From NCBI GenBank assembly GCA_033239005.1, contig BSQZ01000022.1:1497501-1561500 (forward strand): a DNA stretch of 64,000 nt, written 5' to 3'. Below, piece after piece: positions 1 to 16,330 of this stretch. A model generated the notes under the pieces. It did not search any database. It had not been told where the DNA came from and saw only the letters and a list, made by a program, of their open reading frames with translations. This DNA is from Lamellibrachia satsuma. Lineage: Eukaryota; Annelida; Polychaeta; Sabellida; Siboglinidae. A program made the translations under genes and the position numbers. Every line of letters begins with the position of its first letter. Positions within the stretch are counted from its first letter, which is position 1.

Positions 1-674
1 TCACGAATGAACAAATGAATGAATGAAAACTCAGTCAACAACTTGTTATATACTTTGCGGTCAGGATAAATGTAATAAAAGCAACCGGCAGTGTGGATAT
101 TAAATAACTATTATTTAGACGGTTGTGGTTTCTCCAAGCATATATTTTATGAGTAGTAACAATATAAATAGTATAAATAGCATATAATAAAATAATACGC
201 AGCTAACCTGAATTACTTGTAGCAGCGTTATTGGTAACCAGAGAAGAATACGTGTCTGTCCACTCAGGGGACATATCGGTTCACTTTCAGGGCGCGTCGG
301 CATACGTGTGGTGCGTCAAACTATGGCTAAAGATCTCGAATGACTAATGACCCAAATTATCGGCACAATGAGTATATTGCCGAAAACTATTAAGATAATA
401 AGCAAAAGTAAAATTCGGCTGGTTGATAACAGGCTCATTCAAAAACATAGACCATGTCAAGAGAAACACAAATCAAGAAAGGTATTTATTCGTAAAAAAC
501 GACAGACAAACACAAATGTGAAAAAAAAATTATTTCATTTAACCAACTCATCAAATCAACAATTTAGAAGATATATGTAGCACTGCGTTTTGACGAAATG
601 TTCTCTGTGTGTGCCGACACCCAGATTTCACCAATAAATGTCCAATTCAGATAGCGGTAGACGACAAATGTGGG

Positions 675-795
<121 letters not shown>

Positions 796-1732
796 GAGTC
801 GTGGAATCCCAAATAGTTGCAGTTTACATTATGCATGTCTTTTATTTTGTCTAAGATTCGATGTGGATTTGATCTAAATAACTCGGACGCGAATGTGTAA
901 ATACGTGTTGTTCAGATTGGAGGACTTTTCGCTAAGATAAAAACGTTTAAGTTTGCGTTTGAATGACATAACTAAATGTCAAATACGTTTCTTTCAAATT
1001 CACGAACGTTCGACAACGTTAATTTGTGCTTTTAACTTTATCATTGGAGATGTTCCCTTCGTGTTTATAGCGAGTCACCTAGTTCTCGCTCTAAGTACCC
1101 GTCCTGCCGTCTGAGTAGACGCCTATCGTCCCATAGACAGCATCAGTCCTAATAACCCACCGCAGTGTTATTCTTTAATTTCTCCCCGTTTTGTCGCCAC
1201 GGCACACCGCTATTGTGGCGCGCGTGACAAGGCGGTCGCCCTCAATGGTGGATATTTGACGAAAACCGTTTGATGGCGGATTAGTTCCCGCCAACGAAAA
1301 CATAGCGCGGGCTTGTCTCTCGTTGCCTGGAAGCACGCGGCTGTAGTGAAACGCCCCCGTCTCGTCTGTCTCGTGTAATCTCAGCAACGACTCGAACCAA
1401 AACAATCCCGTTTTGAAGCCATATGTTTAATACGTAGCTAGGATAACACGGAAAGAAAAATATCACCACACGTAAAACAGTTGTTTTAATTAATAATTTA
1501 ATGTGTCGCGCTGCCGTCTAAACAGTGAAGTCTTTTGCGACATCACGTTTTAAATGCCCACTCTCTATGATAGGGTAACACGTAACAACAGCAACGCAGA
1601 AAAGATTGTTGTTGAATAACAATCGAATCCGAATGTTGCGTAATTGTCAGCTGGCCATCATTGCTACAATCGATTCTAAGCACGGTTCCGGGGATACTCG
1701 TAGTCAGTTTTGGCCAGTAGATAGTGGTATGC

Positions 1733-1745
1733 CTTATATAAAACT
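1733..1745 (+). promoter_or_regulatory. TATA-box-like motif upstream of the NK1a homeobox exon
   Basis: CTTATATAAAACT matches the TATA consensus. It lies about 280 bp before the first in-frame ATG of the homeobox exon (2014). It could serve an internal promoter for a short NK1a form that starts inside exon 2, but chance occurrence in AT-rich DNA is just as possible. Confidence 0.2.
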
Positions 1746-1962
1746 GTGATTATAATTAGTTTTTCGTTTTTACCAGTTATCCTACCGATATAAACGACAT
1801 ACCTGTGAACATACTAAACTTTCTAAGGTTGGCACCGCAATGGAAGTGTCTGTCGGGACCGTATGAAGGAAGACATGATGTTTTTGGACGTAAAATGATG
1901 GAAGCATATTGATTTTTTCTTAGAAAACAATGACAGAATTTCACAAATTGTCCACAGCATAA

Positions 1963-5220
<3,258 letters not shown>

Positions 5221-5229
5221 CCAGATGAA

Positions 5230-5640
5230 AAGAGCCGGACGGACGATACAGTGGTCAGTCGATTGTTACAAATTACTTTCCAATCAACGCTGGACGCCAT
5301 TGGCCGTGTCGGGCCGGGCGATAAATCGCCGACGCCATTTACATACAATAATCGCCATTACCGGGCGAGCGAGCCGAACCAATCAGATTACGCTCGATTT
5401 CTTCCGCACTGTTACGTCGCCACTAAGCCGGGCCAGCCTTTGGCTCAATGCGCAACCGAATTAAAACGCGATTTGCCGCAAATCGAATCTGTTCGCTCTA
5501 ATTGAAGTATCCCGATTCCATTCTACGAGGCATTTACCTTATCAGTGTCCCTCGTTATGCGGCCAAATATAATTAATTTCGCATTTGATGTGATATCGCG
5601 TTAGGCGGCTGACGGGATATACTCTGCGCCGATACACTGC
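5230..5640. promoter_or_regulatory. Complex CG-rich island, possible cis-regulatory element
   Basis: Non-repetitive sequence of higher complexity than its surroundings. It has several CCATTGGCC/CCAATCAG-type motifs, TAAT cores and CG dinucleotides (GGCGATAAATCGCC palindrome near 5318). It does not read as protein beyond chance. Its position between the two NK1 genes makes an enhancer plausible, but this is inference only. Confidence 0.25.
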
Positions 5641-5779
5641 GTGTAGACCGCTTGCTTGAACAAGTTGAATTAAAGCGTTCTGTAGTGCCTGTGTGTCTGT
5701 CTGCTTGTGTGCGTTTTCAAACTAGCGCAATGTATATTAGTTCGTCAATATACAATATTCTGGTTTTAGCGTGTGATTG

Positions 5780-5955
5780 GGAGACGGGAGATCAGAGCAG
5801 AGAGAAGAAAACTATAATGGAAAGCAGAAGTTGAGAGAAAGGTAACAGATAGTGGGAGGCGGATAGAGAAACTTGGGGTGTGGGAGAGTTGGAAACAGAG
5901 TGGAAGGAAGACGCGATGAACGACATAATATACTTATTGCGATATAAGGAGTAAG
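5780..5955 (-). repeat. Inverted, diverged copy of the tRNA-array flank
   Basis: Read on the minus strand, this stretch (GTTCATCGCGTC... followed by CCAAC and CTCTATCCGCCTCC) matches the segment that begins each array unit downstream (CTCATCGCGTCTCC... CTCTATTCGCCTCC, for example near 6149-6220). It is head-to-head with the array and lacks a tRNA. Confidence 0.7.
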
Positions 5956-6557
5956 ACTCTGACAGGGAGATATACCACACGGAGTGGAACAGCAAAAGAA
6001 ACTACTCCCATAAACCCCAGAGCAACTTGACTGCGAAACTAAGTCCCTTTAAAAGAAAAATGCAATTACGATTATACAAAATTTTGTCAAATAGAAATTG
6101 TATACTCTACTTTACTGTGTACTTATATCGCAACAAGTATTTCATGTCGCTCATCGCGTCTCCCTGTCACTCTTTTTGCAACCCTCACACGCCCTCTTTT
6201 CTCTATTCGCCTCCTCTACCCCGATCCTTCTTCCCTAGTTCCCAACCTCTGCTTGCATTGCATCTTGTTGCTGCACTGATTCCAGTCTCATTGCTCACGT
6301 CTCTCCTCTCTCTACTTTATTTCGATCCTCGGTCCTCCGCCGTCTCACTAAGTGTCGTCAGTTGCCTTTAGGAACCTCTCTATGACACTGCGGCTAAAAT
6401 ATATATTAAAGCAGCTAATTGCTAATAAAGATAACCCGTATATGTGTGTGTCTTCTCTTCAATATAATGTTAGTCATGGCCCTGAGAAAAGGACACACTG
6501 TGAATGCTGCGGCCAGTTATGTCGCGCTCCTCTCGTACAGACGCTGACGTCACGGCT

Positions 6558-6630
6558 GGTTTCGTAGTGTAGTGGTTATCACGTTCGCCTCACACGCGAA
6601 AGGTCCCGGGTTCGAAACCCAGCGAAACCA
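6558..6630 (+). tRNA. tRNA-Val(CAC), copy 1 (type B flank)
   Basis: 73-nt cloverleaf: acceptor stem GGTTTCG/CGAAACC with discriminator A, anticodon loop CTCACAC (anticodon CAC), box A TAGTGTAGTGG and box B GGTTCGAAACC. The T stem reads CCGGG against CCCAG, giving one C-A mismatch (50/64) not found in the consensus copies. A Pol III terminator TTTTT follows about 7 nt downstream. No CCA end is encoded. Confidence 0.93.
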
Positions 6631-7429
6631 AGTTAGTTTTTATTGATTGCAAAGAGCGAAGGAACGGCAGCACGCGATTCAAGTGTCAGTGGATTGGTTT
6701 TTATTGACTATGTACAGTTTTATTGACTATGTACAGTTCAAGTTAAACTAAAAATCACAGTTTTGCCATTAACAAAATAAAACAAAGTAAATAAATGTTG
6801 ATCCCTCTGTTAACCAGTTGCATACAATCGGTGCATGCATACCATCGTTTAGAAATGTATGCATGCATGCACATATACGTTCCCACATATGAACACATGC
6901 ATGCACGCATGTACATACGTACGCACGCACGCACGTACGCATGTAAACACCCCCCCCACACACACACGCGCACGCACACCCACGCACAAAAACACCTGCA
7001 CATACACACACCCACACACCCACAACCCCCACATACACACACGCACGAACGCACGCATGCACGAACGCACGAACGCACGCATGCACGCATGCACGCAAAC
7101 ACAACACACACACACACACACACACACACACCTTATCGACAGCGTCACCATCGTTTTTGATTTGTTGTTTAGTGGATAATTGTTGGTTATCATGTTGTGT
7201 TTACACAATGTGACGACAATATACTCGACTTTACTGATTAGTCATGCGCAACTGACTCCATGACAGTTCAACAAACAAACATCATTAGAAATTACTTACA
7301 ACAAGCATAAACCATCATACATTGAGCAGGTTTCATAAACATTGCACGATTAAACAATTCAAAACAACAGACCAGAGCATGTTGGTCGATAATCTTCAGT
7401 ACCAATTAAAACTCCATGATGTCACGGCG

Positions 7430-7502
7430 GGTTTCGTAGTGTAGTGGTTATCACGTTCGCCTCACACGCGAAAGGTCCTGGGTTCGAAACCCAGCGAAAC
7501 CA
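7430..7502 (+). tRNA. tRNA-Val(CAC), copy 2 (type A, consensus)
   Basis: Consensus 73-nt tRNA with every stem paired apart from the usual D-stem wobble, anticodon CAC, and intact A and B boxes. One of seven copies with the identical sequence (7430, 8758, 10052, 11679, 13323, 15741, 16164). Confidence 0.96.
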
Positions 7503-7979
7503 AATGCGCAATTGGGTTTTCGTATTTTGTAAACAGTTCCAAGTTAAAGTACAAACTGTAATTGTCACATAAGTATATGACGACAGTTTTTATACTCGAT
7601 CGTATTCAAAACGCAGTGGTATTCCTATGAAAAAATGTACTTCGTGACCAAGTTCCTTCAAAAGAAAAATACAGTACCAATTACACGGTGCATCATGAAA
7701 TAGCAATTTGATACTCTTATATCGCAACAAGTATTTTATGTCGCTCATCGCGTCTCCCTGTCAATCTTTTTCCAACCCTCACACGCCCTCTTTTCTCTTT
7801 TCTCCTCCTCTACCTGATTCTTCCTCCCAAGTTCCCAATCTCTGTTTGCATTGCATCTTGTCGCTGCACTGATTCCAGTCTCATTTCTCACGTCTCTCCC
7901 CTCTCTACTTTATTTCGATCCTCGGTCCTCCACCGTCTCACTGTGTATTGTATTTAAGAACCTCTCTATGTCACTGCGG

Positions 7980-8036
<57 letters not shown>

Positions 8037-8249
8037 GCATGGAACTGTTGAATGTTTGCTAATAAAGATAACCCGTATATGTGTGTGTCTTCTCTTCAAT
8101 ATAATGTTACTCATGTCCCTGAGATAAGGACACACTGCTAACCAGTTGCCTACAATCGGTGCATCCATGCCATCATTTATAAATATATGCAGGCATGCAC
8201 ATCATTTTACGTTCCCACATACGAACACATGCATGCACGCATGTTCATA

Positions 8250-8285
<36 letters not shown>

Positions 8286-8757
8286 TGCAAACACCCCTCC
8301 CCACACACACACACGCACGCACACGCACGCACAAAAACACCCGCACATACACACACCCACAACCCCCACATACACACGCACAAACGCACACACACACACG
8401 CACGCACGCACGCACGAACGCACGAACGCACACGCATCAACACACACAAAAACACACACCTTATCGACAGCGTCACCATCGTTTTTGATTTGTTGTTCAG
8501 TGGATAATTGTTGGTTATCATGTTGTGTTTACACAATGTGACGACAATATACTCGACTTTACTGATTAGTCATGCGCAACTGACTCCATGACAGTTCAAC
8601 AAACAAACATCATTAGAAATTACTTACAACAATCATAAACCATCATACATTGAGCAGGTTTTATAAACATTGCACGATTAAACAATTCAAAACAACAGAA
8701 TAGAGCATGTTGGTCGATACTCTTCAGTACTAATTAAAACTCCATGATGTCATGGCG

Positions 8758-8830
8758 GGTTTCGTAGTGTAGTGGTTATCACGTTCGCCTCACACGCGAA
8801 AGGTCCTGGGTTCGAAACCCAGCGAAACCA
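8758..8830 (+). tRNA. tRNA-Val(CAC), copy 3 (type A, consensus)
   Basis: Identical to copy 2. A TTTT tract about 16 nt downstream (GGGCTTTTG) can serve as the Pol III terminator. Confidence 0.96.
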
Positions 8831-9309
8831 AATGCTCAATTGGGCTTTTGTATTTTGTATACAGTTCCAAGTTAAAGTACAAACTGTAATTGTCACATAA
8901 GTATATGCCGACAGTTTTTGTACTCGATCATATTCAAAACGCAGTGGTATTCCTATGAAAAAATGTACTTCGTGACAAAGTTCCTTCAAAAGAAAAATAC
9001 AGTGTCAATTACACGGTGCTTCATCAAATAGCAATTTGATACTCTTATATCGCAACAAGTATTTTATGTCGCTCATCGCGTCTCCCTGTCAATCTTTTTC
9101 CAACCCTCACACGCCCTCTTTTCTCTATTCGCCTTCTCTACCCTGATCCTTCCTCCCAAGTTCCCAATCTCTGTTTGCATTGCATCTTGTCGCTGCACTG
9201 ATTCCAGTCTCATTTCTCACGTCTCTCCCCTCTCTACTTTATTTCGATCCTCGGTCCTCCACCGTCTCCCTATGTATTGTATTTAAGAACCTCTCTATGG
9301 CACTGCGGC

Positions 9310-9419
<110 letters not shown>

Positions 9420-9632
9420 GCATGGAACTGTTGAATGTTTGCTAATAAAGATAACCCGTATATGTGTGTGTCTTCTCTTCAATATAATGTTACTCATGTC
9501 CCTGAGATAAGGACACACTGCTAACCAGTTGCATACAATCGGTGCATGCATGCCATCATTTATAAATATATGCAGGCATGCACATCATTTTACGTTCCCA
9601 CATACGAACACATGCATGCACGCATGTATATA

Positions 9633-9672
<40 letters not shown>

Positions 9673-10051
9673 TGCAAACACCCCTCCCCACACACACACG
9701 CACGCACGAACGCACGCACGAACGCACACGCATGCACACACAAAAACACACACCTTATCGACAGCGTCACCATCGTTTTTGATTTGTTGTTTAGTGGATA
9801 ATTGTTGGTTATCATGTTGTGTTTACACAATGTGACGACAATATACTCGACTTTACTGATTAGTCATGCGCAACTGACTCCATGACAGTTCAACAAACAA
9901 ACATCATTAGAAATGACTTACAATAATCATAAACCATCATATATTGAGCAGGTTTTATAAACATTTCACGATTAAACAATTCAAAACAACAGACCAGAGC
10001 ATGTTGGTCGATACGTTTCAGTAGCAATTAAAACTCCATGATGTCACGGCG

Positions 10052-10124
10052 GGTTTCGTAGTGTAGTGGTTATCACGTTCGCCTCACACGCGAAAGGTCC
10101 TGGGTTCGAAACCCAGCGAAACCA
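10052..10124 (+). tRNA. tRNA-Val(CAC), copy 4 (type A, consensus)
   Basis: Identical to the consensus. A type B copy follows 727 bp downstream, the first full A-B pair of the homogenised part of the array. Confidence 0.96.
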
Positions 10125-10778
10125 AATGCTCAATTGGGCTTTTGTATTTTGTATACAGTTCCAAGTTAAAGTACAAACTGTAATTGTCACATAAGTATAT
10201 GCCGACACTTTTTGTACTCGATCATATTCAAAACGCAGTGGTATTCCTATGAAAAAATGTACTTCGTGACAAAGTTCCTTCAAAAGAAAAATACAGTGTC
10301 AATTACACGGTGCTTCATCAAATAGCAATTTGATACTCTTATATCGCAACAAGTATTTTATGTCGCTCATCGCGTCTCCCTGTCACTCTTTTTCCAACCC
10401 TCACACGCCACTCTTTTCTCTATTCGCTTCCTCTACCCTGATCCTTCCTCCTAATTTCCCAATCTCTGTTTGCATTGCATCTTGTCGCTGCACTGATTCC
10501 AGTCTCATTTCTCACGTCTCTCCCCTCTCTACTTTATTTCGATCCTCGGTCCTCCACCGTCTCCCTATGTATTGTATTTAAGAACCTCTCTATGACACTG
10601 CGGCTAAAATATATGTTAAAGCATGGAACTGTTGAATGTTTGCTAATAAAGATAACCCGTATATGTGTGTATCTTCTCTTCAATATAATGTTATTCATGG
10701 CCCTGGGATAAGGACACACTGTGAATGCTGCGGCCAGTTATGTTGTGCTCCTCTGGTACAGACGTTGACATCACGGCG

Positions 10779-10851
10779 GGTTTCGTAATGTAGTGGTTAT
10801 CACGTTCGCCTCACACGCGAAAAGTCCTGGGTTCGAAACCCATCGAAACCA
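10779..10851 (+). tRNA. tRNA-Val(CAC) variant, copy 5 (type B)
   Basis: Differs from the consensus at three places: G10 to A (box A becomes TAATGTAGTGG and the 10-25 pair is lost), G45 to A in the variable loop, and G65 to T (C49-U65 mismatch at the base of the T stem). The anticodon CAC, acceptor stem and box B are intact, and TTTTT follows. It may be a weak gene or a pseudogene. The same three changes occur in copies 7 and 9. Confidence 0.8.
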
Positions 10852-11295
10852 AGTTAGTTTTTATTGATTGCAAAGAACGAAGGAACGGGAGAACGCGATT
10901 GAAGTGTCAATGGATTGGTTTTTATTGACTATGTACAGTTTTATTGACTATGTACAGTTTTATTGACTATGTACAGTTGAAGTTAAAATGAAAATCTGAG
11001 TTTTGCCATTAACAAAATAAAACAAAGTAAATAAAATAATGTTCATTCCTCTGTTAACCAGTTGCATACAATCGGTGCATGCATGCCATCGTTTATAAAT
11101 ATATGCAGGCATGCACATCATTTTACGTTCCCACATACGAACACATGCATGCACGCATGTACATACGTACGCACGCACGCACGCACGCACGCATGCAAAC
11201 ACCCCCCCCCACACACACACATACGCACGCACACGCACGCACAAAAACACCCACACACACACACACACACACCCATAACAACACACGCACAAACG

Positions 11296-11338
<43 letters not shown>

Positions 11339-11678
11339 GCACGAAATCACGCACGCACGCATGCTCACACAAACACACACCTTATCGACAGTGTCACCAT
11401 CTTTTTTGATTTGTTGTTTAGTGGATAGTTGTTGGTTATCATGTTGTGCTTACACAATGTGACGACAATATGCTGGACTTTATTGATTAGTCATGCGCAA
11501 CTGACTCCATGACAGTTCAACAAACAAACATCATTAGAAATGACTTACAATAATCATAAACCATCATATATTGAGCAGGTTTTATAAACATTTCACGATT
11601 AAACAATTCAAAACAACAGACCAGAGCATGTTGGTCGATACGTTTCAGTAGCAATTAAAACTCCATGATGTCACGGCG

Positions 11679-11751
11679 GGTTTCGTAGTGTAGTGGTTAT
11701 CACGTTCGCCTCACACGCGAAAGGTCCTGGGTTCGAAACCCAGCGAAACCA
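11679..11751 (+). tRNA. tRNA-Val(CAC), copy 6 (type A, consensus)
   Basis: Identical to the consensus. Its flanks are nearly identical to those of copies 4 and 8. Confidence 0.96.
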
Positions 11752-12403
11752 AATGCTCAATTGGGCTTTTGTATTTTGTATACAGTTCCAAGTTAAAGTA
11801 CAAACTGTAATTGTCACATAAGTATATGCCGACACTTTTTGTACTCGATCATATTCAAAACGCAGTGGTATTCCTATGAAAAAATGTACTTCGTGACAAA
11901 GTTCCTTCAAAAGAAAAATACAGTGTCAATTACACGGTGCTTCATCAAATAGCAATTTGATACTCTTATATCGCAACAAGTATTTTATGTCGCTCATCGC
12001 GTCTCCCTGTCACTCTTTTTCCAACCCTCACACGCCCTCTTTTCTCTATTCGCTTCCTCTACCCTGATCCTTCCTCCTAATTTCCCAATCTCTGTTTGCA
12101 TTGCATCTTGTTGCTGCACTGATTCCAGTCTCATTTCTCACGTCTCTCCCCTCTCTACTTTATTTCGTTCCTCGGTCCTCCGCCGTCTCCTGTGTATTGT
12201 ATTTAAGAACCTCTCTATGACACTGCGGCTAAAATTTATGTTAAAGCATGGAACTGTTGAATGTTTGCTAATAAAGATAACCCGTATATGTGTGTATCTT
12301 CTCTTCAATATAATGTTATTCATGGCCCTGGGATAAGGACACACTGTGAATGCTGCGGCCAGTTATGTTGTGCTCCTCTGGTACAGACGTTGACATCACG
12401 GCG

Positions 12404-12476
12404 GGTTTCGTAATGTAGTGGTTATCACGTTCGCCTCACACGCGAAAAGTCCTGGGTTCGAAACCCATCGAAACCA
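12404..12476 (+). tRNA. tRNA-Val(CAC) variant, copy 7 (type B)
   Basis: Carries the same A10, A45 and U65 changes as copies 5 and 9. The anticodon is CAC, box B is intact, and TTTTT lies downstream. Confidence 0.8.
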
Positions 12477-12921
12477 AGTTAGTTTTTATTGATTGCAAAG
12501 AACGAAGGAACGGGAGAACGCGATTGAAGTGTCAATGGATTGGTTTTTATTGACTATGTACAGTTTTATTGACTATGTACAGTTTTATTGACTATGTACA
12601 GTTGAAGTTAAAATGAAAATCTGAGTTTTGCCATTAACAAAATAAAACAAAGTAAATAAAATAATGTTCATTCCTCTGTTAACCAGTTGCATACAATCGG
12701 TGCATGCATGCCATCGTTTATAAATATATGCAGGCATGCACATCATTTTACGTTCCCACATACGAACACATGCATGCACGCATGTACATACGTACGCACG
12801 CACGCACGCACGCACGCATGCAAACACCCCCCCCACACACACACATACGCACGCACACGCACGCACAAAAACACCCACACACACACACACACACACCCAT
12901 AACAACACACGCACAAACGCA

Positions 12922-12982
<61 letters not shown>

Positions 12983-13322
12983 GCACGAAATCACGCACGC
13001 ACGCATGCTCACACAAACACACACCTTATCGACAGTGTCACCATCTTTTTTGATTTGTTGTTTAGTGGATAGTTGTTGGTTATCATGTTGTGCTTACACA
13101 ATGTGACGACAATATGCTGGACTTTATTGATTAGTCATGCGCAACTGACTCCATGACAGTTCAACAAACAAACATCATTAGAAATGACTTACAATAATCA
13201 TAAACCATCATATATTGAGCAGGTTTTATAAACATTTCACGATTAAACAATTCAAAACAACAGACCAGAGCATGTTGGTCGATACGTTTCAGTAGCAATT
13301 AAAACTCCATGATGTCACGGCG

Positions 13323-13395
13323 GGTTTCGTAGTGTAGTGGTTATCACGTTCGCCTCACACGCGAAAGGTCCTGGGTTCGAAACCCAGCGAAACCA
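13323..13395 (+). tRNA. tRNA-Val(CAC), copy 8 (type A, consensus)
   Basis: Identical to the consensus, with both internal promoter boxes intact. Confidence 0.96.
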
Positions 13396-14048
13396 AATGC
13401 TCAATTGGGCTTTTGTATTTTGTATACAGTTCCAAGTTAAAGTACAAACTGTAATTGTCACATAAGTATATGCCGACACTTTTTGTACTCGATCATATTC
13501 AAAACGCAGTGGTATTCCTATGAAAAAATGTACTTCGTGACAAAGTTCCTTCAAAAGAAAAATACAGTGTCAATTACACGGTGCTTCATCAAATAGCAAT
13601 TTGATACTCTTATATCGCAACAAGTATTTTATGTCGCTCATCGCGTCTCCCTGTCACTCTTTTTCCAACCCTCACACGCCCTCTTTTCTCTATTCGCTTC
13701 CTCTACCCTGATCCTTCCTCCTAATTTCCCAATCTCTGTTTGCATTGCATCTTGTTGCTGCACTGATTCCAGTCTCATTTCTCACGTCTCTCCCCTCTCT
13801 ACTTTATTTCGATCCTCGGTCCTCCACCGTCTCCCTGTGTATTGTATTTAAGAACCTCTCTATGACACTGCGGCTAAAATATATGTTAAAGCATGGAACT
13901 GTTGAATGTTTGCTAATAAAGATAACCCGTATATGTGTGTATCTTCTCTTCAATATAATGTTATTCATGGCCCTGGGATAAGGACACACTGTGAATGCTG
14001 CGGCCAGTTATGTTGTGCTCCTCTGGTACAGACGTTGACATCACGGCG

Positions 14049-14121
14049 GGTTTCGTAATGTAGTGGTTATCACGTTCGCCTCACACGCGAAAAGTCCTGG
14101 GTTCGAAACCCATCGAAACCA
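14049..14121 (+). tRNA. tRNA-Val(CAC) variant, copy 9 (type B)
   Basis: Third copy of the A10/A45/U65 variant. It is followed by four copies of the 19-bp TTTATTGACTATGTACAGT repeat, the largest number in the array. Confidence 0.8.
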
Positions 14122-14533
14122 AGTTAGTTTTTATTGATTGCAAAGAACGAAGGAACGGGAGAACGCGATTGAAGTGTCAATGGATTGGTTTTTATTGACT
14201 ATGTACAGTTTTATTGACTATGTACAGTTTTATTGACTATGTACAGTTTTATTGACTATGTACAGTTGAAGTTAAAATGAAAATCTGAGTTTTGCCATTA
14301 ACAAAATAAAACAAAGTAAATAAAATAATGTTCATTCCTCTGTTAACCAGTTGCATACAATCGGTGCATGCATGCCATCGTTTATAAATATATGCAGGCA
14401 TGCACATCATTTTACGTTCCCACATACGAACACATGCATGCACGCATGTACATACGTACGCACGCACGCACGCACGCATGCAAACACCCCCCCCCCACAC
14501 ACACACATACGCACGCACACGCACGCACAAAAA

Positions 14534-14564
<31 letters not shown>

Positions 14565-14587
14565 CCATAACAACACACCCACAAACG

Positions 14588-14656
<69 letters not shown>

Positions 14657-14996
14657 GCACGAAATCACGCACGCACGCATGCTCACACAAACACACACCT
14701 TATCGACAGTGTCACCATCTTTTTTGATTTGTTGTTTAGTGGATAGTTGTTGGTTATCATGTTGTGCTTACACAATGTGACGACAATATGCTGGACTTTA
14801 TTGATTAGTCATGCGCAACTGACTCCATGACAGTTCAACAAACAAACATCATTAGAAATGACTTACAACAATCATAAACCATCATACATTGAGCAGGTTT
14901 TATAAACATTGCACAATTAAACAATTCAAAACAATAGACCAGAGCATGTTGGTCGATACGCTTCAGTACCAATTAAAACTCCGTGATGTCACGGCG

Positions 14997-15069
14997 GGTT
15001 TCGTAGTGTAGTGGTTATCACGTTCGCCTCACGCGCGAAAGGTCCTGGGTTCGAAACCCAGCGAAACCA
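14997..15069 (+). tRNA. tRNA-Val(CAC), copy 10 (type A, A37 to G)
   Basis: Consensus except for the anticodon loop, CTCACGC instead of CTCACAC, which replaces the base 3' of the anticodon (position 37). The stems are intact. Its flanks are more diverged than those of copies 4, 6 and 8, as expected for an array edge. Confidence 0.92.
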
Positions 15070-15740
15070 AATGCGCAATTTGGGTTTTGTATTTTGTATA
15101 CAGTTCCAAGTTAAAGTACAAACTGTAATTGTCACATAAGTATATGCCGACAGTTTTTTTTTTAACTCGATCTTATTCAAAACGCAGTGGTATTCCTATG
15201 AAAACATTTCATTTACTTCGTGACCAAGTTCCTTCAAAAGAAACATACAATGCAAATTACACAGTGCTTCATCAAATAGCAATTTGATACTCTTATATCG
15301 CAACAAGTATTTTATTTCGCTCATCGCGTCTCCCTGTCACTCTTTTTCCAACCCTCACACGCCCTCTTTTCTCTATTCGCCTCCTCTACCCTGATCCTTC
15401 CTCCTAAGTTCCCAACCTCTGTTTGCATTGCATCTTGTCGCTGCACTGATTCCAGTCTCATTTCTCACGTCTCTCCTCTCTCTACTTTATTTCGATCCTC
15501 GGTCCTCCACCGTCTCCCTATGTGTCATCCGTTGCCTTTAGGAACCTCTCTATGACACTGCGGCTAAAATATATATTAAAGCTGGGAACTGTGGAATGTT
15601 TGTTAATAAAGATAATCCGTATATGTGTGTGTGTCTTCTCTTCAATATAATGTTACTCGTGGCCCTGAGATAAGGACACACTGTGAATGCTGCGGCCAGT
15701 TATGTCGCGCTCCTCTGGTACAAACGCTGACGTCACGGCT

Positions 15741-15813
15741 GGTTTCGTAGTGTAGTGGTTATCACGTTCGCCTCACACGCGAAAGGTCCTGGGTTCGAAA
15801 CCCAGCGAAACCA
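15741..15813 (+). tRNA. tRNA-Val(CAC), copy 11 (type B 5' flank, type A 3' flank)
   Basis: Consensus tRNA body. Upstream sequence is type B (GACGTCACGGCT). Downstream sequence (TACAAACTGTAATTGTC...) matches type A flanks, so the locus looks like a recombinant joined within the tRNA. A TTTTTT tract follows. Confidence 0.95.
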
Positions 15814-15959
15814 ACTGTTTAATTGTTTTTTATAGTTTACATGCAAGTTAACATACAAACTGTAATTGTCCTATAAGTTTTCCGACTTTTTTAACCCGAT
15901 CGAAATTAAAACGACATAAATATGTTTATAGAATGTGAAACTAGTAGTTTTTTAAATTC

Positions 15960-16105
15960 TTATATAGCGCTGTCTCTGGGAAGCTTTCGGCCACGACGCA
16001 ATTACTACGCGAAAACGACACATTAATTTTTATCCGCCACTGCTATGTACTCCTTTATACAACTGAGTGAACTGACGGAAAGTGCAATGAAGAAATCTTT
16101 TTAAA
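15960..16105 (-). mobile_element. tRNA-derived SINE fragment (same family as 35.9-36.2 kb)
   Basis: Shares the core TTTATACAACTGAGTGAACT and the flanking GCAATTACTNNGCGAAAA block with the element at 35.9-36.2 kb, in the same orientation. The tRNA-like head is not recognisable. It lies just upstream of tRNA copy 12. Confidence 0.6.
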
Positions 16106-16163
16106 TCTGGCTAAATCTTGATATGCGCTTCTGTGCCAATTATAACTGGCTGACGTCAACGCA

Positions 16164-16236
16164 GGTTTCGTAGTGTAGTGGTTATCACGTTCGCCTCACA
16201 CGCGAAAGGTCCTGGGTTCGAAACCCAGCGAAACCA
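16164..16236 (+). tRNA. tRNA-Val(CAC), copy 12
   Basis: Consensus tRNA body. The upstream flank is a SINE fragment rather than array sequence, and the downstream flank is only weakly like type A. TTTT lies about 17 nt downstream. Confidence 0.95.
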
Positions 16237-16330
16237 ATTGGGAATTGTACTTTTATAGTTTACACCCAGTTCCAATTAATTGCAACATATTTACCTCTTA
16301 GACAAGTATTCAGAACGTCATTGAATTTGG

